DNA from: Linum tenue
Taxonomy: Eukaryota > Streptophyta > Magnoliopsida > Malpighiales > Linaceae
Assembly: GCA_946122785.1 (NCBI GenBank)
Contig: CAMGYJ010000005.1
Span: 35,516,002-35,580,001, forward strand
Reading direction: 5' to 3'
Length of the DNA: 64,000 nt
The notes beneath the pieces are model-generated. The model worked only from the letters and a program-made list of their open reading frames with translations. It was not told the DNA's origin and searched no databases. The position numbers and the translations under genes are program-made. Of the stretch, positions 21,995 through 31,832 are shown one piece after another. The first letter of the stretch is position 1. Each line of letters begins with the position of its first letter.

Positions 21995-22682
21995 GCCCCC
22001 CCTAAAATTCTAAATAATACTTGGGTCCACATGGGAATCTAGAGTTGGCGTAGTGGTTTTGTTCTACTGTTTTGCAATTTTAAAGCTTAGTGTAGGGGTT
22101 CGAATCTCCCTCTAAGCCATTTTCCATCCCATTTTGTTAGTTGTTGGGTCTGTGTCTCTAACTAACTCGCCTATGCTTTAGTATCTTCTTGTCTTTAATT
22201 TAGTAACTGTGAACCACAACAGTTTGAACTACGGGTTATTCTTATTAGAGTATGTGTAGTACGTGTAATATTATTTTATACTATGAGTACCGGAATGTAA
22301 TTCGGAAGAGTTATATTCCTTATTAGAGTTTTAAAAGTTAGGTATTTTCCATATTAGTGTTAGAGTTATTATAGGAGCCTGTCATTGTACTCTGTAAAAA
22401 CCCTATGTGATTGAGTAAAAAGACACAACAGCTTACACCGGTTTCTATTCTAGAAACAATTCTTTCTATGCCTATGTTTTTTTTTTTAAATTACAGTCAT
22501 CAAATATTGCACATAATATATTTTCTTATAATAAAATTAGACCAATATGATAGAGTATATCTAGACTTAAAAAATACGTCTGAAATTTTATTTAATTTTA
22601 AAATCCGATTTAGTTGTTGAATTTTCTCATTGTAAGAAAAAAAATTGGCCCCTACTAACCTATAATCCTAGCTCTGTCACTG
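21959..22682. mobile_element. non-autonomous hAT-type element
   Basis: The left end CAGGGACGGAGC (from 21959) and right end GCTCTGTCACTG (to 22682) form imperfect terminal inverted repeats, with similarity continuing inward (GGAGGGGCC opposite GGCCCCTAC). The flanks CCCAGGTT (21951-21958) and CCCAGGTC (22683-22690) are an 8-bp target duplication with one mismatch, as expected of hAT transposons. It is 724 bp and has no transposase. It contains tRNA-like boxes (TGGCGTAGTGG at 22046 and GGTTCGAATC at 22097). Confidence 0.85.
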
Positions 22683-23550
22683 CCCAGGTCATAGCCGGAG
22701 TTGCGCAGTGCGGCCCCATAACGAAGATTTTCAAAGAAAAAATTTTTAGAAAGAGAGGAAAAAGAAGTACCGTCAATATTAGTTTCACATCTTTAATTAA
22801 TTTTTTTATAAGAGTATCTTTAATTAATTTCATCCTCATTAAGAAAATGTTTGTGGGTGTTAATAGGGCTGGGCATGCGGGCGGATCATCCGCGGGTTTG
22901 GGTCGATCCACCCGCATTTGACCCGAATTTCGTTAAGTGGGTGGGTGACGGGTTGCGCTGGGAGCCATCCGTCGGGTGGTGGCTGGGTTGTGGGTGAGTG
23001 TGCGGGTGACCCGCTCAACCCAACAGCAAAAAGATCAAAGTCGTTGGCGCTAGAGAGAGGAGAGTGGAGACGTTAGATATAAACTCGGACTGCTCCTGGA
23101 GTTTGAACCTCAAAGCCAACCTTCCAAATAGAGATCCCCTCATCTTGCCTTGACTTTTTCCTCTAATTCTTGTGCCTAGATCACCGCTCTTTCCTTTGAG
23201 GAATTGTTTTCCTTAGTTCCTTGCACCTAATAATCGTCTCAATCTGTAGAAAACTCTTTCATAATAGAATTTCTATCCAATTTAAGAACTAATTCGACAT
23301 TTTTCGCCCTATTTCAACTTCTTGTTTCCCTCGATGATTCTCTTCACCTATTATCATGTCAAGTTGACTCATTTATATTATATACATTGTGATGTGGGTG
23401 AACCCACAAACCCACCCGCATCATCCACCATCTGCCCGACCCAACCCGAGACTAAATGTGGGTGGGTGGTGGGTTAAAAATTATCAATCCGTTTAAGCGC
23501 GGGTGGCTGCATTTTATGGTCAAAATCCACCCGACCCACCCAATGCCCAC

Positions 23551-23869
23551 TGTCACGGACATAGACTTCCGAAGTCCATGCGGCGTCTTGAGGTGCACTC
23601 ATTCCTCAAGACCAGCCTCTCTGCATACGCATGCCAACTGGTTTCGCCCTGCCTTGGGCTCATCAGGGAGACGGCAATAGCCTCGACCAGTTGTGCCTTC
23701 TCTTGCAACGATCCCCTTCATAGCCACACCCTGACTCGGCTAGATGCGATGCACAGGCAGACAACGCCTTATCGCTAATGTCGCCCCCTTTACCCTTCTC
23801 ATGGCAAGACAACCAGATGGCAGCGTTCTTCAGACGATCAACACGGCCACGACATTTCGGGTCGTGACA
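23551..23869 (-). repeat. TRIM LTR copy 1
   Basis: 319 bp. One base shorter than the others (missing C in the AGCCTCCGACC stretch near 23675) and carries GTCCATGCG where the others read GTCCGTGCG. The single-base loss shortens the open frame found in other copies. Confidence 0.9.
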
Positions 23870-24382
23870 TTCTCCACCACTCATAATGCAGCACGTCCTC
23901 GTGCTGGTGAAGAATGCTTCTCTCCGCAGCATGTATTGCAACTCTCGAACCGATTGTGGGCGTCCGCATACGATACCATCCTCTGACGGACAGGCTCCGG
24001 TCGCGTCTCTCGTGCTAGCCTGCTGTGCCCCGCGCACATACCGCTTTGCCCCTCGACATCAACCTTCACTCTTTGCTTCTGCTGCGCTAGTACCTCAGTC
24101 GACCTTCACCCTACGCTACTCCCAGCGTTTGTACCTCAATCGACCTTCACCCTACGCTCTTGCTAGCGTTAGTTCCTCGGTTGAACGGCATTCTCGGCCG
24201 CCGCATCTTCAGCCTGTCGAGGTCCCCCACAACGGCGCAACACATGTGTATCTGCGTCCGGACCGCCTGATATGCTCACCTAGGACCGCCTCTCATTCAG
24301 GCATAGGGTCGGCCCATACACGACCTATGCCGTACTGAGAGAGGAACTAGGCTCTTCAGCCTAACCAGGCTCTGATACCATT
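23870..24382 (-). repeat. TRIM internal region 1 (PBS, PPT, 41-bp repeats)
   Basis: 513 bp between LTRs 1 and 2. On the minus strand it begins AA then TGGTATCAGAGCC (PBS, complement of about 24368-24380) and ends with the purine tract next to 23870. It includes three tandem units of 40-41 bp sharing TCGACCTTCACCCTACGCT (24059-24098, 24099-24139, 24140-24180). Confidence 0.88.
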
Positions 24383-24702
24383 TGTCACGGACATAGACTT
24401 CCGAAGTCCGTGCGGCGTCTTGAGGTGCACTCATTCCTCAAGACCAGCCTCTCTGCATACGCATGCCAACTGGTTTCGCCCTGCCTTGGGCTCATCAGGG
24501 AGACGACAATAGCCTCCGACCAGTTGTGCCTTCTCTTGCAACGATCCCCTTCATAGCCACATCCTGACTCGGCTAGATGCGATGCACAGGCAGACAACGC
24601 CTTATCGCTAATGTCGCCCCCTTTACCCTTCTCATGGCAAGACAACCAGATGGCAGCGTTCTTCAGACGATCAACACGGCCACGACATTTCGGGTCGTGA
24701 CA
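24383..24702 (-). repeat. TRIM LTR copy 2
   Basis: 320 bp. It differs from its neighbours at isolated positions, for example GAGACGACAAT where the others read GAGACGGCAAT. Confidence 0.9.
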
Positions 24703-25215
24703 TTCTCCACCACTCATAATGCAGCACGTCCTCGTGCTGGTGAAGAATGCTTCTCTCCGCTGCATGTATTGCAACTCTCGAACCGATTGTGGGCGTCCGC
24801 ATACGATACCATCCTCTGACGGACAGGCTCCGGTCGCGTCTCTCGCGCTAGCCTGCTGTGCCCCGCGCACATACCGCTTCGCCCCTCGACATCAACCTTC
24901 ACTCTTTGCTTCTGCTGCGCTAGTACCTCAGTCGACCTTCACCCTACGCTACTCCCAGCGTTTGTACCTCAATCGACCTTCACCCTACGCTCTTGCTAGC
25001 GTTAGTTCCTCGGTTGAACGGCATTCTCGGCCGCCGCATCTTCAGCCTGTCGAGGTCCCCCACAACGGCGCAACACATGTGTATCTGCGTCCGGACCGCC
25101 TGATATGCTCACCTAGGACCGCCTCTCATTCAGGCATAGGGTCGGCCCATACACGACCTATGCCGTACTGAGAGAGGAACTAGGCTCTTCAGCCTAACCA
25201 GGCTCTGATACCATT
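24703..25215 (-). repeat. TRIM internal region 2
   Basis: 513 bp, almost identical to internal region 1, with the same PBS, purine tract and 41-bp units. Confidence 0.88.
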
Positions 25216-25535
25216 TGTCACGGACATAGACTTCCGAAGTCCGTGCGGCGTCTTGAGGTGCACTCATTCCTCAAGACCAGCCTCTCTGCATACGCATGCC
25301 AACTGGTTTCGCCCTGCCTTGGGCTCATCAGGGAGACGGCAATAGCCTCCAACCAGTTGTGCCTTCTCTTGCAACGATCCCCTTCATAGCCACATCCTGA
25401 CTCGGCTAGATGCGATGCACAGGCAGACAACGCATTATCGCTAATGTCGCCCCCTTTACCCTTCTCATGGCAAGACAACCAGATGGCAGCGTTCTTCAGA
25501 CGATCAACACGGCCACGACATTTCGGGTCGTGACA
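25216..25535 (-). repeat. TRIM LTR copy 3
   Basis: 320 bp. It carries private changes such as CTCCAACCAG and AACGCATTATC. It is followed by only two bases before the next LTR. Confidence 0.9.
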
Positions 25536-25537
25536 TT
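25536..25537 (-). other. two-base LTR-LTR junction
   Basis: TT on the plus strand (AA on the element's own strand) separates LTR 3 from LTR 4. Two A residues are also what lies between the LTR end and the PBS, and between the purine tract and the LTR start, in intact units. Confidence 0.9.
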
Positions 25538-25857
25538 TGTCACGGACATAGACTTCCGAAGTCCGTGCGGCGTCTTGAGGTGCACTCATTCCTCAAGACC
25601 AGCCTCTCTGCATACGCATGCCAACTGGTTTCGCCCTGCCTTGGGCTCATCAGGGAGACGGCAATAGCCTCCGACCAGTTGTGCCTTCTCTTGCAACGAT
25701 CCCCTTCATAGCCACATCCTAACTCGGCTAGATGCGATGCACAGGCAGACAACGCCTTATCGCTAATGTCGCCCCCTTTACCCTTCTCATGGCAAGACAA
25801 CCAGATGGCAGCGTTCTTCAGACGATCAACACGGCCACGACATTTCGGGTCGTGACA
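25538..25857 (-). repeat. TRIM LTR copy 4
   Basis: 320 bp, with a private change ATCCTAACTCGG where the other full copies read ATCCTGACTCGG. Confidence 0.9.
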
Positions 25858-26370
25858 TTCTCCACCACTCATAATGCAGCACGTCCTCGTGCTGGTGAAG
25901 AATGCTTCTCTCCGCAGCATGTATTGCAACTCTCGAACCGATTGTGGGCGTCCGCATACGATACCATCCTCTGACGGACAGGCTCCGGTCGCGTCTCTCG
26001 CGCTAGCCTGCTGTGCCCCACGCACATACCGCTTTGCCCCTCGACATCAACCTTCACTCTTTGCTTCTGCTGCGCTAGTACCTCAGTCGACCTTCACCCT
26101 ACGCTACTCCCAGCGTTTGTACCTCAATCGACCTTCACCCTACGCTCTTGCTAGCGTTAGTTCCTCGGTTGAACGGCATTCTCGGCCGCCGCATCTTCAG
26201 CCTGTCGAGGTCCCCCACAACGGCGCAACACATGTGTATCTGCGTCCGGACCGCCTGATATGCTCACCTAGGACCGCCTCTCATTCAGGCATAGGGTCGG
26301 CCCATACACGACCTATGTCGTACTGAGAGAGGAACTAGGCTCTTCAGCCTAACCAGGCTCTGATACCATT
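25858..26370 (-). repeat. TRIM internal region 3
   Basis: 513 bp with the same PBS, purine tract and 41-bp units; a few private substitutions, for example ACCTATGTCG. Confidence 0.88.
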
Positions 26371-26690
26371 TGTCACGGACATAGACTTCCGAAGTCCGTG
26401 CGGCGTCTTGAGGTGCACTCATTCCTCAAGACCAGCCTCTCTGCATACGCATGCCAACTGGTTTCGCCCTGCCTTGGGCTCATCAGGGAGACGGCAATAG
26501 CCTCCGACCAGTTGTGCCTTCTCTTGCAACGATCCCCTTCATAGCCACATCCTGACTCGGCTAGATGCGATGCACAGGCAGACAACGCCTTATCGCTAAT
26601 GTCGCCCCCTTTACCCTTCTCATGACAAGACAACCAGATGGCAGCGTTCTTCAGACGATCAACACGGCCACGACATTTCGGGTCGTGACA
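26371..26690 (-). repeat. TRIM LTR copy 5
   Basis: 320 bp outer LTR, with a private change CTCATGACAAG. It abuts the CCAC target duplication and the last bases of the host hAT-like element. Confidence 0.9.
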
Positions 26691-26707
26691 CCACCCCTAG
26701 GTGTTAA

Positions 26708-27439
26708 CCGTTGATGACCAATTAGAAAAGAAATTAAATTAAAAATAATGAATAAAGTGCATACTCAATTCTAGTTATCCCAACAACCAGTAAAAGACAA
26801 ATTGTTAGCTCACCTGTCTGAATCCACTGGGAACTGGAAAGTCACCCGCAAACTAGCAGCCTATATAAAGACAAAAGAGGATAATTGATTGATTAATTAC
26901 AGGAAACGGATAAGTATAAAAAAGGAGTTCTCTACAAAATCTTTTAAATTCATGATTTGGAGTCATCTTATTCTCGGATGAATTTATAATATTAAAAATA
27001 CTTTAGTATCAATGTTTTGGTTCACATAAACATTTTAATCTACCAACTCAATTTGTATCTTTAACATGGTACAATTTATACTATATCATTGTAAAAAAAT
27101 TATAGTACGAGTTAAAATTTTACATTTATATTATGGTGCAAACTAGATTAATTTAATACTAGAGATTTATCTCATACTTTTTATAATTATTCATTTATAT
27201 TATGGTGCAAACTAGCTTAATTTAACAGTAGAGATTTATCTCTTAATTTTTGTTATAAGTAATTCCAATTATTTTTAACTGATCATACATGTTTCATTTT
27301 AACTCTAATTTTCAAGTACTTTGCACAAAAAAAGATTTTAATTATGATTTAAAATATAATATCCACTTTGATATATGATATGTTTTTGTCTACAACTTGT
27401 ATGTAGGGCTGCAAATCAAGTCATTTAGTGATTAAACAC
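26708..27439. other. AT-rich intergenic with a 69-bp tandem duplication
   Basis: No gene seen. CATTTATATTATGGTGCAAA occurs at about 27123 and 27192; similarity extends over about 60 bases at a 69-base period. Confidence 0.55.
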
Positions 27440-28060
27440 TAACTTAAAATAACTAACTGCTATCTGAACCGGTAATGATCCTCCAAATAAGTAGGTGTTG
27501 AAGCCTCTTCGATCTGATAACTTCCTCCACACACCGTACTCCTTGCCTTCGCGGAACTGCCAGCTCACACAGAGGTGGGCCTTGTGGCCCGTTAATCCTC
27601 CAACGCTCAAGTTAGCCCCTTTTCTTAGAGAGAGAAGTAGTTTTCCCCAAAGTTTAGTGAGAGAAGCCAAACTGAGTAAATGCTTACCAACCATCCTATT
27701 TATAACTGTTCATCGCTCATCTTGGCCTTACCGTACGGGCTTCCACGTCATCACCTCTTTTAATGCTTCGCTCGCCCTAGGCGCCTGGTTTGATGCTCTC
27801 AACCGCGGGACATGCGCCAGGCGCCTAATTAGCATCGGTCCATGCCGCCATTTCTTCAGGCGTCCCAATTAACGCATCTCTTCGATCATGAAAGGCCAGG
27901 CTCCCGACTTTACCCATCTGACCTCTTTTCGCATGCCTTTGGGCTTCTTTAGGCGGGCCTCGTTTCTTCTTGGGCTTCTTTAGGACTCGCCTCCCTCATA
28001 TTAGGCTTCTTCACAGACCGCAAGCTATATCACTTCCGAACACCCCCCCAACAGTAGGCA
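27440..28060 (+). mobile_element. fragment of gypsy-type LTR/leader
   Basis: About 230 bases from ACAGAGGTGGGCCTTGTGG (27556) onward match the segment at 61334-61570 with scattered differences, including AACGCTCAAG, TAAATGCTTACCAACC and the following CTATTTATA. GGCGCC-rich sequence and an ACACCCCCCCAACAG end follow, again as in the element at 61.3 kb. It is non-coding and truncated relative to that copy. Confidence 0.65.
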
Positions 28061-28937
28061 TGCTTATTTCCTCCTTACTTAAGCATCTTTTAAATTTTCA
28101 TGATTTCGTTTTCATCAATAAGAAAAATTCATATAAAATAATATGATCCATCAATTTAATCTAATCAATCTATTAAAATATCAAACTAATCCAATTTATT
28201 TAATCAAAATTCAAATAAACTAGTTAATTCAAGGATTGCTGGAAAAATTAAAATTAATTAAATATAATTTTTATATTTTATAATTTGGTACCTACATCAA
28301 TTTGTTAATGAAAATATTATTCAAAACTTACATTTTGGTAAAAAATGTTTTTACGATGACATTTTACTACATAAACCTTTCAAAATTTTCATAATGATCT
28401 AAGATTATTTCGACGAAATTCGAATTCGTGAATCCACCCGTCAATTTATCACTTCTGTCTGTAGCTATGCGCCTAGTAGAAGAAAAATTCCCTAAAGAAT
28501 TTATAATTTGCAGACAACAATGCAAGTATACAACTTTGTACATAGAAAAGGGCTATATAACGACAAAAGTTTAACAAAACACAATTAAATAATTTTGAAA
28601 CACTAGCATTTGATATTTGTATTAGACGATAACGTACGTACGGAAGGAACAAAGGTTTCGGCAGAGTACATAGAATATAAATAATCTGAGAATCGAAAAC
28701 GAGAAAACAGAAAAGAGAAAGGGACTTTGGTTGCCTTTTTTTCTCTCTCAGGGGCCAGGGCAAGGGTTCCCGGCCTCCTGATTCTAAGGACATATAAACT
28801 GTTGACCGTTTGCATTAATAATAGATTCTAAACCCTAAAAAAGCAACAACAAAAAACAAAGCATAAAGTTGGGGAAAAAAATCTTATTGCAAGGTTTTCA
28901 TATACCAGTAACCACCAGCTCTCCCCCTCTGTATGTC
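28061..28937. other. AT-rich intergenic, no gene seen
   Basis: Short frames only, none resembling a protein family. Confidence 0.45.
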
Positions 28938-29391
28938 TAGGAATAGCAATGGGGTATGCTGGCAGGGTTATTTTGATATCAATACTAGTCTCATGATAGG
29001 TCGAATAATTTTTACAGGGCATGGGTTGGGAATAGATTGACTCATATGGGTATGTAATTTAAATATAAAACTTTGAAAATATTTTTTTATTTATTAAAAT
29101 ACTCAAGAAACTAACCATAACATGGATGATGTAGTTAAATTATTCTTGAAATTGAGGGTTCTCACATATTTATAACTTTATTATAGCTAAAATATTAGGT
29201 AATAAAATTAAAATTCTAAATAATTTGAGTAAAATTACATGTGATTTAAACAAGGACCGGTAAAAATAGAACGGGTCAGAACAACTCAAATTGAGGACAC
29301 TACCCATACTCTTCTTGCCCCACCTATCGGTCAGATAATACTGCCTCAAAACATATCGAGTAAAACTAATCAAGTCAAAATTGTCACCCTA
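28938..29391. mobile_element. degenerate hAT-like element (TAGGG ends)
   Basis: The left end TAGGAATAGCAATGGGGTATG and the complement of the right end (TAGGGTGACAATTTTGACTTG) resemble each other as degenerate hAT-type termini. The inside has GGGTATG/GGGTCAG words typical of such MITEs. No matching 8-bp flanks are found, so it is old or the limits are off. Confidence 0.4.
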
Positions 29392-30130
29392 TTTCTCAGC
29401 CCGTAACCGTACGTCGGCTCTCTCTGGATGTCTAATAATACAGCCTGTTTGTTATTCGCTTCTTTATTTTAATTGACAAAGATATAAAAAAATGAGAGTG
29501 TTAGTTTAGACTCTCTTTACATCACAACACCGACCGATAGGGACGTATCCCATAAGCAGAGGACGAAAATGAAATGGTACCATACGAACAAAATATTACT
29601 ATGCAACTAATAAACGTTTGATGATGAACTCTTGCCCGAGTTATCTATATATGGAAGCGGGTAACATTCATATATGAATACTTCTTAATTAATAACTCAA
29701 GTTACAGGATCAATTGATTTATAACTGCGACCTCATATTCGTGGAAATCTTGTCACAGTTTTGTAACTGATATCCCGTACGGAAACTAATACGGTATATA
29801 ATATGAGAAAGTATTCTGCGTATCATCGAAAATTCTTCCATTCAGCTTTCCGACCAGATAGTAACTAATGGAGGTAACTTGGCAAATTTCACCATGGAGG
29901 CTATTGTACTAACTATATGAAACTATTCTAGTAGAGGTATATAAAATTTTGTTATTTGACGTATAAATCATTCTCGACGGACATGGGTTAAAGTTATCTT
30001 GTGGATCATAATTAATTTAATTTTCCTTAGAAATATTACAAATTCGAAATCCAAACAAAAATAAAAGAAAATATGATAAGTATTGAAAAACTAATTATAT
30101 ATGTAAAACAAATGAAGATAGGGTATTATA
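29392..30130. other. AT-rich intergenic, no gene seen
   Basis: No recognisable coding, RNA or repeat feature. Confidence 0.45.
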
Positions 30131-30209
30131 TGTCAAGAACCAGTTGGTTTTAATAATTCGAGTTGTTGAGAGAGGTTCGATACTGGATTTTATACCACAT
30201 ATACTAACA
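30131..30209 (-). repeat. small TRIM LTR (79 bp), minus orientation
   Basis: Begins TGTCAAGAACCAGTTGG and ends TACTAACA, so on the minus strand it reads TGTTAG...TTGACA, matching the LTRs of the small element at 35375-35690. The adjoining CGCCCCCTCAAAT is a purine tract on the minus strand. Confidence 0.65.
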
Positions 30210-30307
30210 CGCCCCCTCAAATAAAATCACTCATACAGGCTGGAAATAGTATTTTTTTTATATACCACATACTTACATTATACTCATAGAAATAACTTAA
30301 GAAGTTG

Positions 30308-30381
30308 GTGGCAGTTGGTTCTAATAAGTTAAATTGTTGGGAGAGTTTGGATAATGAATGCTATAAATTATACCACATAGT
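30308..30381 (-). repeat. second, diverged small TRIM LTR
   Basis: GCAGTTGGTTCTAATAAG through ATTATACCACAT repeats the 30131-30209 LTR in diverged form. No PBS is found beside it, so the two may be the ends of one decayed element of about 250 bp, or independent relics. Confidence 0.5.
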
Positions 30382-30442
30382 TAGAGAAATAGTCATTTTT
30401 TTTATACTAACCATCACATCTTTCACATAAATAGCTCCCTCT

Positions 30443-30451
30443 TATATATAA
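30443..30451 (+). promoter_or_regulatory. TATA box of the kinase gene
   Basis: TATATATAA about 70 bases before the ATG at 30519, a usual plant distance allowing a short 5' UTR. Confidence 0.6.
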
Positions 30452-31724
30452 ACGACCCACCCTCGAGACCATAACTCATTACCAAACCATATATACGTAC
30501 GCGACTTACGTTTTCAAAATGGCGACGGACAAAACTGGGCGTGTTTCCTTCCTCTTCTGCTGCTTATTCGGAGACCGTACGGCACGTCATCAGAACGAGA
30601 GCAAAAAGAAGCAGCCACAGCCGTCGTTATCATCAGCTTCGTCGGTCCTAAACGTGAAGAAACAGGTGGCGAAGCTGAGCTCATTCCGAGGCCGGGTTAG
30701 GATTTCGGATCTTAGCAACCCGGACTCGTTGCCAGCTGGGTCATGCGGCCTCCACGTCTTCACCCCTTGCCGAGCTTCGGTTCATCACGCGGGGCTTCTC
30801 CGACAGCAACTTCCTCGGCGAAGGCGGTTTCGGCCCGGTCCACATTCCACAAGGGCTTCGTCGACGACAAGCTCCGGCCAGGCGTCTTGAAGGCCCAGCC
30901 GGTTGCCGTCAAGCTCCTCGATCTCGACGGCCTCCAGGGCCACCGTGAGTGGTTGGTACGTATCCTTATTATGGTCTTAAAATTAAAGTTTTTGTTTTTA
31001 GATGATCATTATTAATTTGCTTACTTCAAAGCTCATGGCCTTGACCATTCATACCATGTGCTATAAGACAACGGTTAATATTGGTAGTCAGGAGTATTTT
31101 AACACGTGACCTCAAAAACGAACCTGCTCTAATACCATATAATAAACCACCTAGTCCCTATAATTCGAATTGTTGGAAGACGCCATGCCCATGATGATTA
31201 ACAACTTCCTTACAAAATAAACTCTTCAAGTTACATATTCTCATTTGTAAGAGCTAATTTGGATATTTAAATTTAATTTATATTAAATATTATGGAATAT
31301 TTATTTCTCAGTTACAAAAAAGTGAATAGCATGTTACACATTGGATTAATATTTTTGAATGATTGTAATAAACTCAAACAATACCTTCTACAATTATAAT
31401 AATACAAAAGGCTGCTTTTTTTAAATTATTATGTTGCACTTTCGTTTATTTCCATGGTAATACAGAAGAGGATTGTATTAGAAATTATGTAAAAATATGA
31501 ATAAATAAAAATGGCTTTGATTAACAGCAACCGGTTTTGGTATATAATTATATTGCTACGGGTATTGACATGTACAGACCGAGATTATATTTCTGGGTCA
31601 GCTGAGTCACCCGCATCTCGTGAAGCTGATTGGCTACTGCCGCGAAGAGGAGCATCGGCTCTTGGTCTACCAGTACATGCCATGTGGCAGCCTCGAGAAT
31701 CATCTCTTCACACGTAATTACTGT

Positions 31725-31741
31725 GCCCCCCCCCCCCCCCT
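31725..31741. repeat. poly-C run
   Basis: An uninterrupted C tract just inside intron 2 of the kinase gene. Confidence 0.8.
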
Positions 31742-31832
31742 TCCCCTTTAATTTTTTTGTTATATAATAATAACATATACTGCTTGAGAGAGTTTATTTT
31801 TTAATAATCATTGGTTAAAAAAACACTGCTCT

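Larger units (their letters stand above)
23551..26690 (-). mobile_element. tandem array of a TRIM-like LTR retrotransposon
   Basis: The order on the plus strand is LTR, internal, LTR, internal, LTR, 2 bases, LTR, internal, LTR. LTRs are 319-320 bp, begin TGTCACG and end CGTGACA. Each internal region is 513 bp. The element reads on the minus strand: a primer binding site TGGTATCAGAGCC lies two bases after the LTR end and a purine tract GAGTGGTGGAGAA directly precedes the downstream LTR. There is no gag or pol, and a single unit would be about 1.15 kb, slightly above classical TRIM size. Flanks show CCAC on both sides (23547-23550 and 26691-26694), a 4-bp target duplication. Copies are nearly identical, so the array is young. 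Confidence 0.9.
22864..26699. mobile_element. hAT-like element hosting a TRIM array
   Basis: The outer ends TAGGGCTGGGCA (22864) and, on the right, the complement of TAGGGGTGG (ending 26699) are flanked by a perfect 8-bp duplication GGTGTTAA (22856-22863 and 26700-26707). The element itself is only about 690 bp of GGGTGGG-rich, partly palindromic sequence (22864-23550 plus 26691-26699). The remaining 3.14 kb is a retrotransposon array inserted about 9 bases inside its right end. Rejoining across the array regenerates a right end matching the left. No transposase is encoded. Confidence 0.88.

Noticed and set aside
23663..26633. Repeated 150-161 codon frames as a host gene family
   Set aside because: They coincide exactly with the TRIM copies, cross the LTR boundaries and match no known domain. 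They are treated as frames of the repeat unit.
23540..26700. CRISPR-like array of direct repeats
   Set aside because: The repeats are 320-bp LTRs with TG...CA ends, a PBS and a PPT in a plant genome. There are no short repeats with unique spacers.
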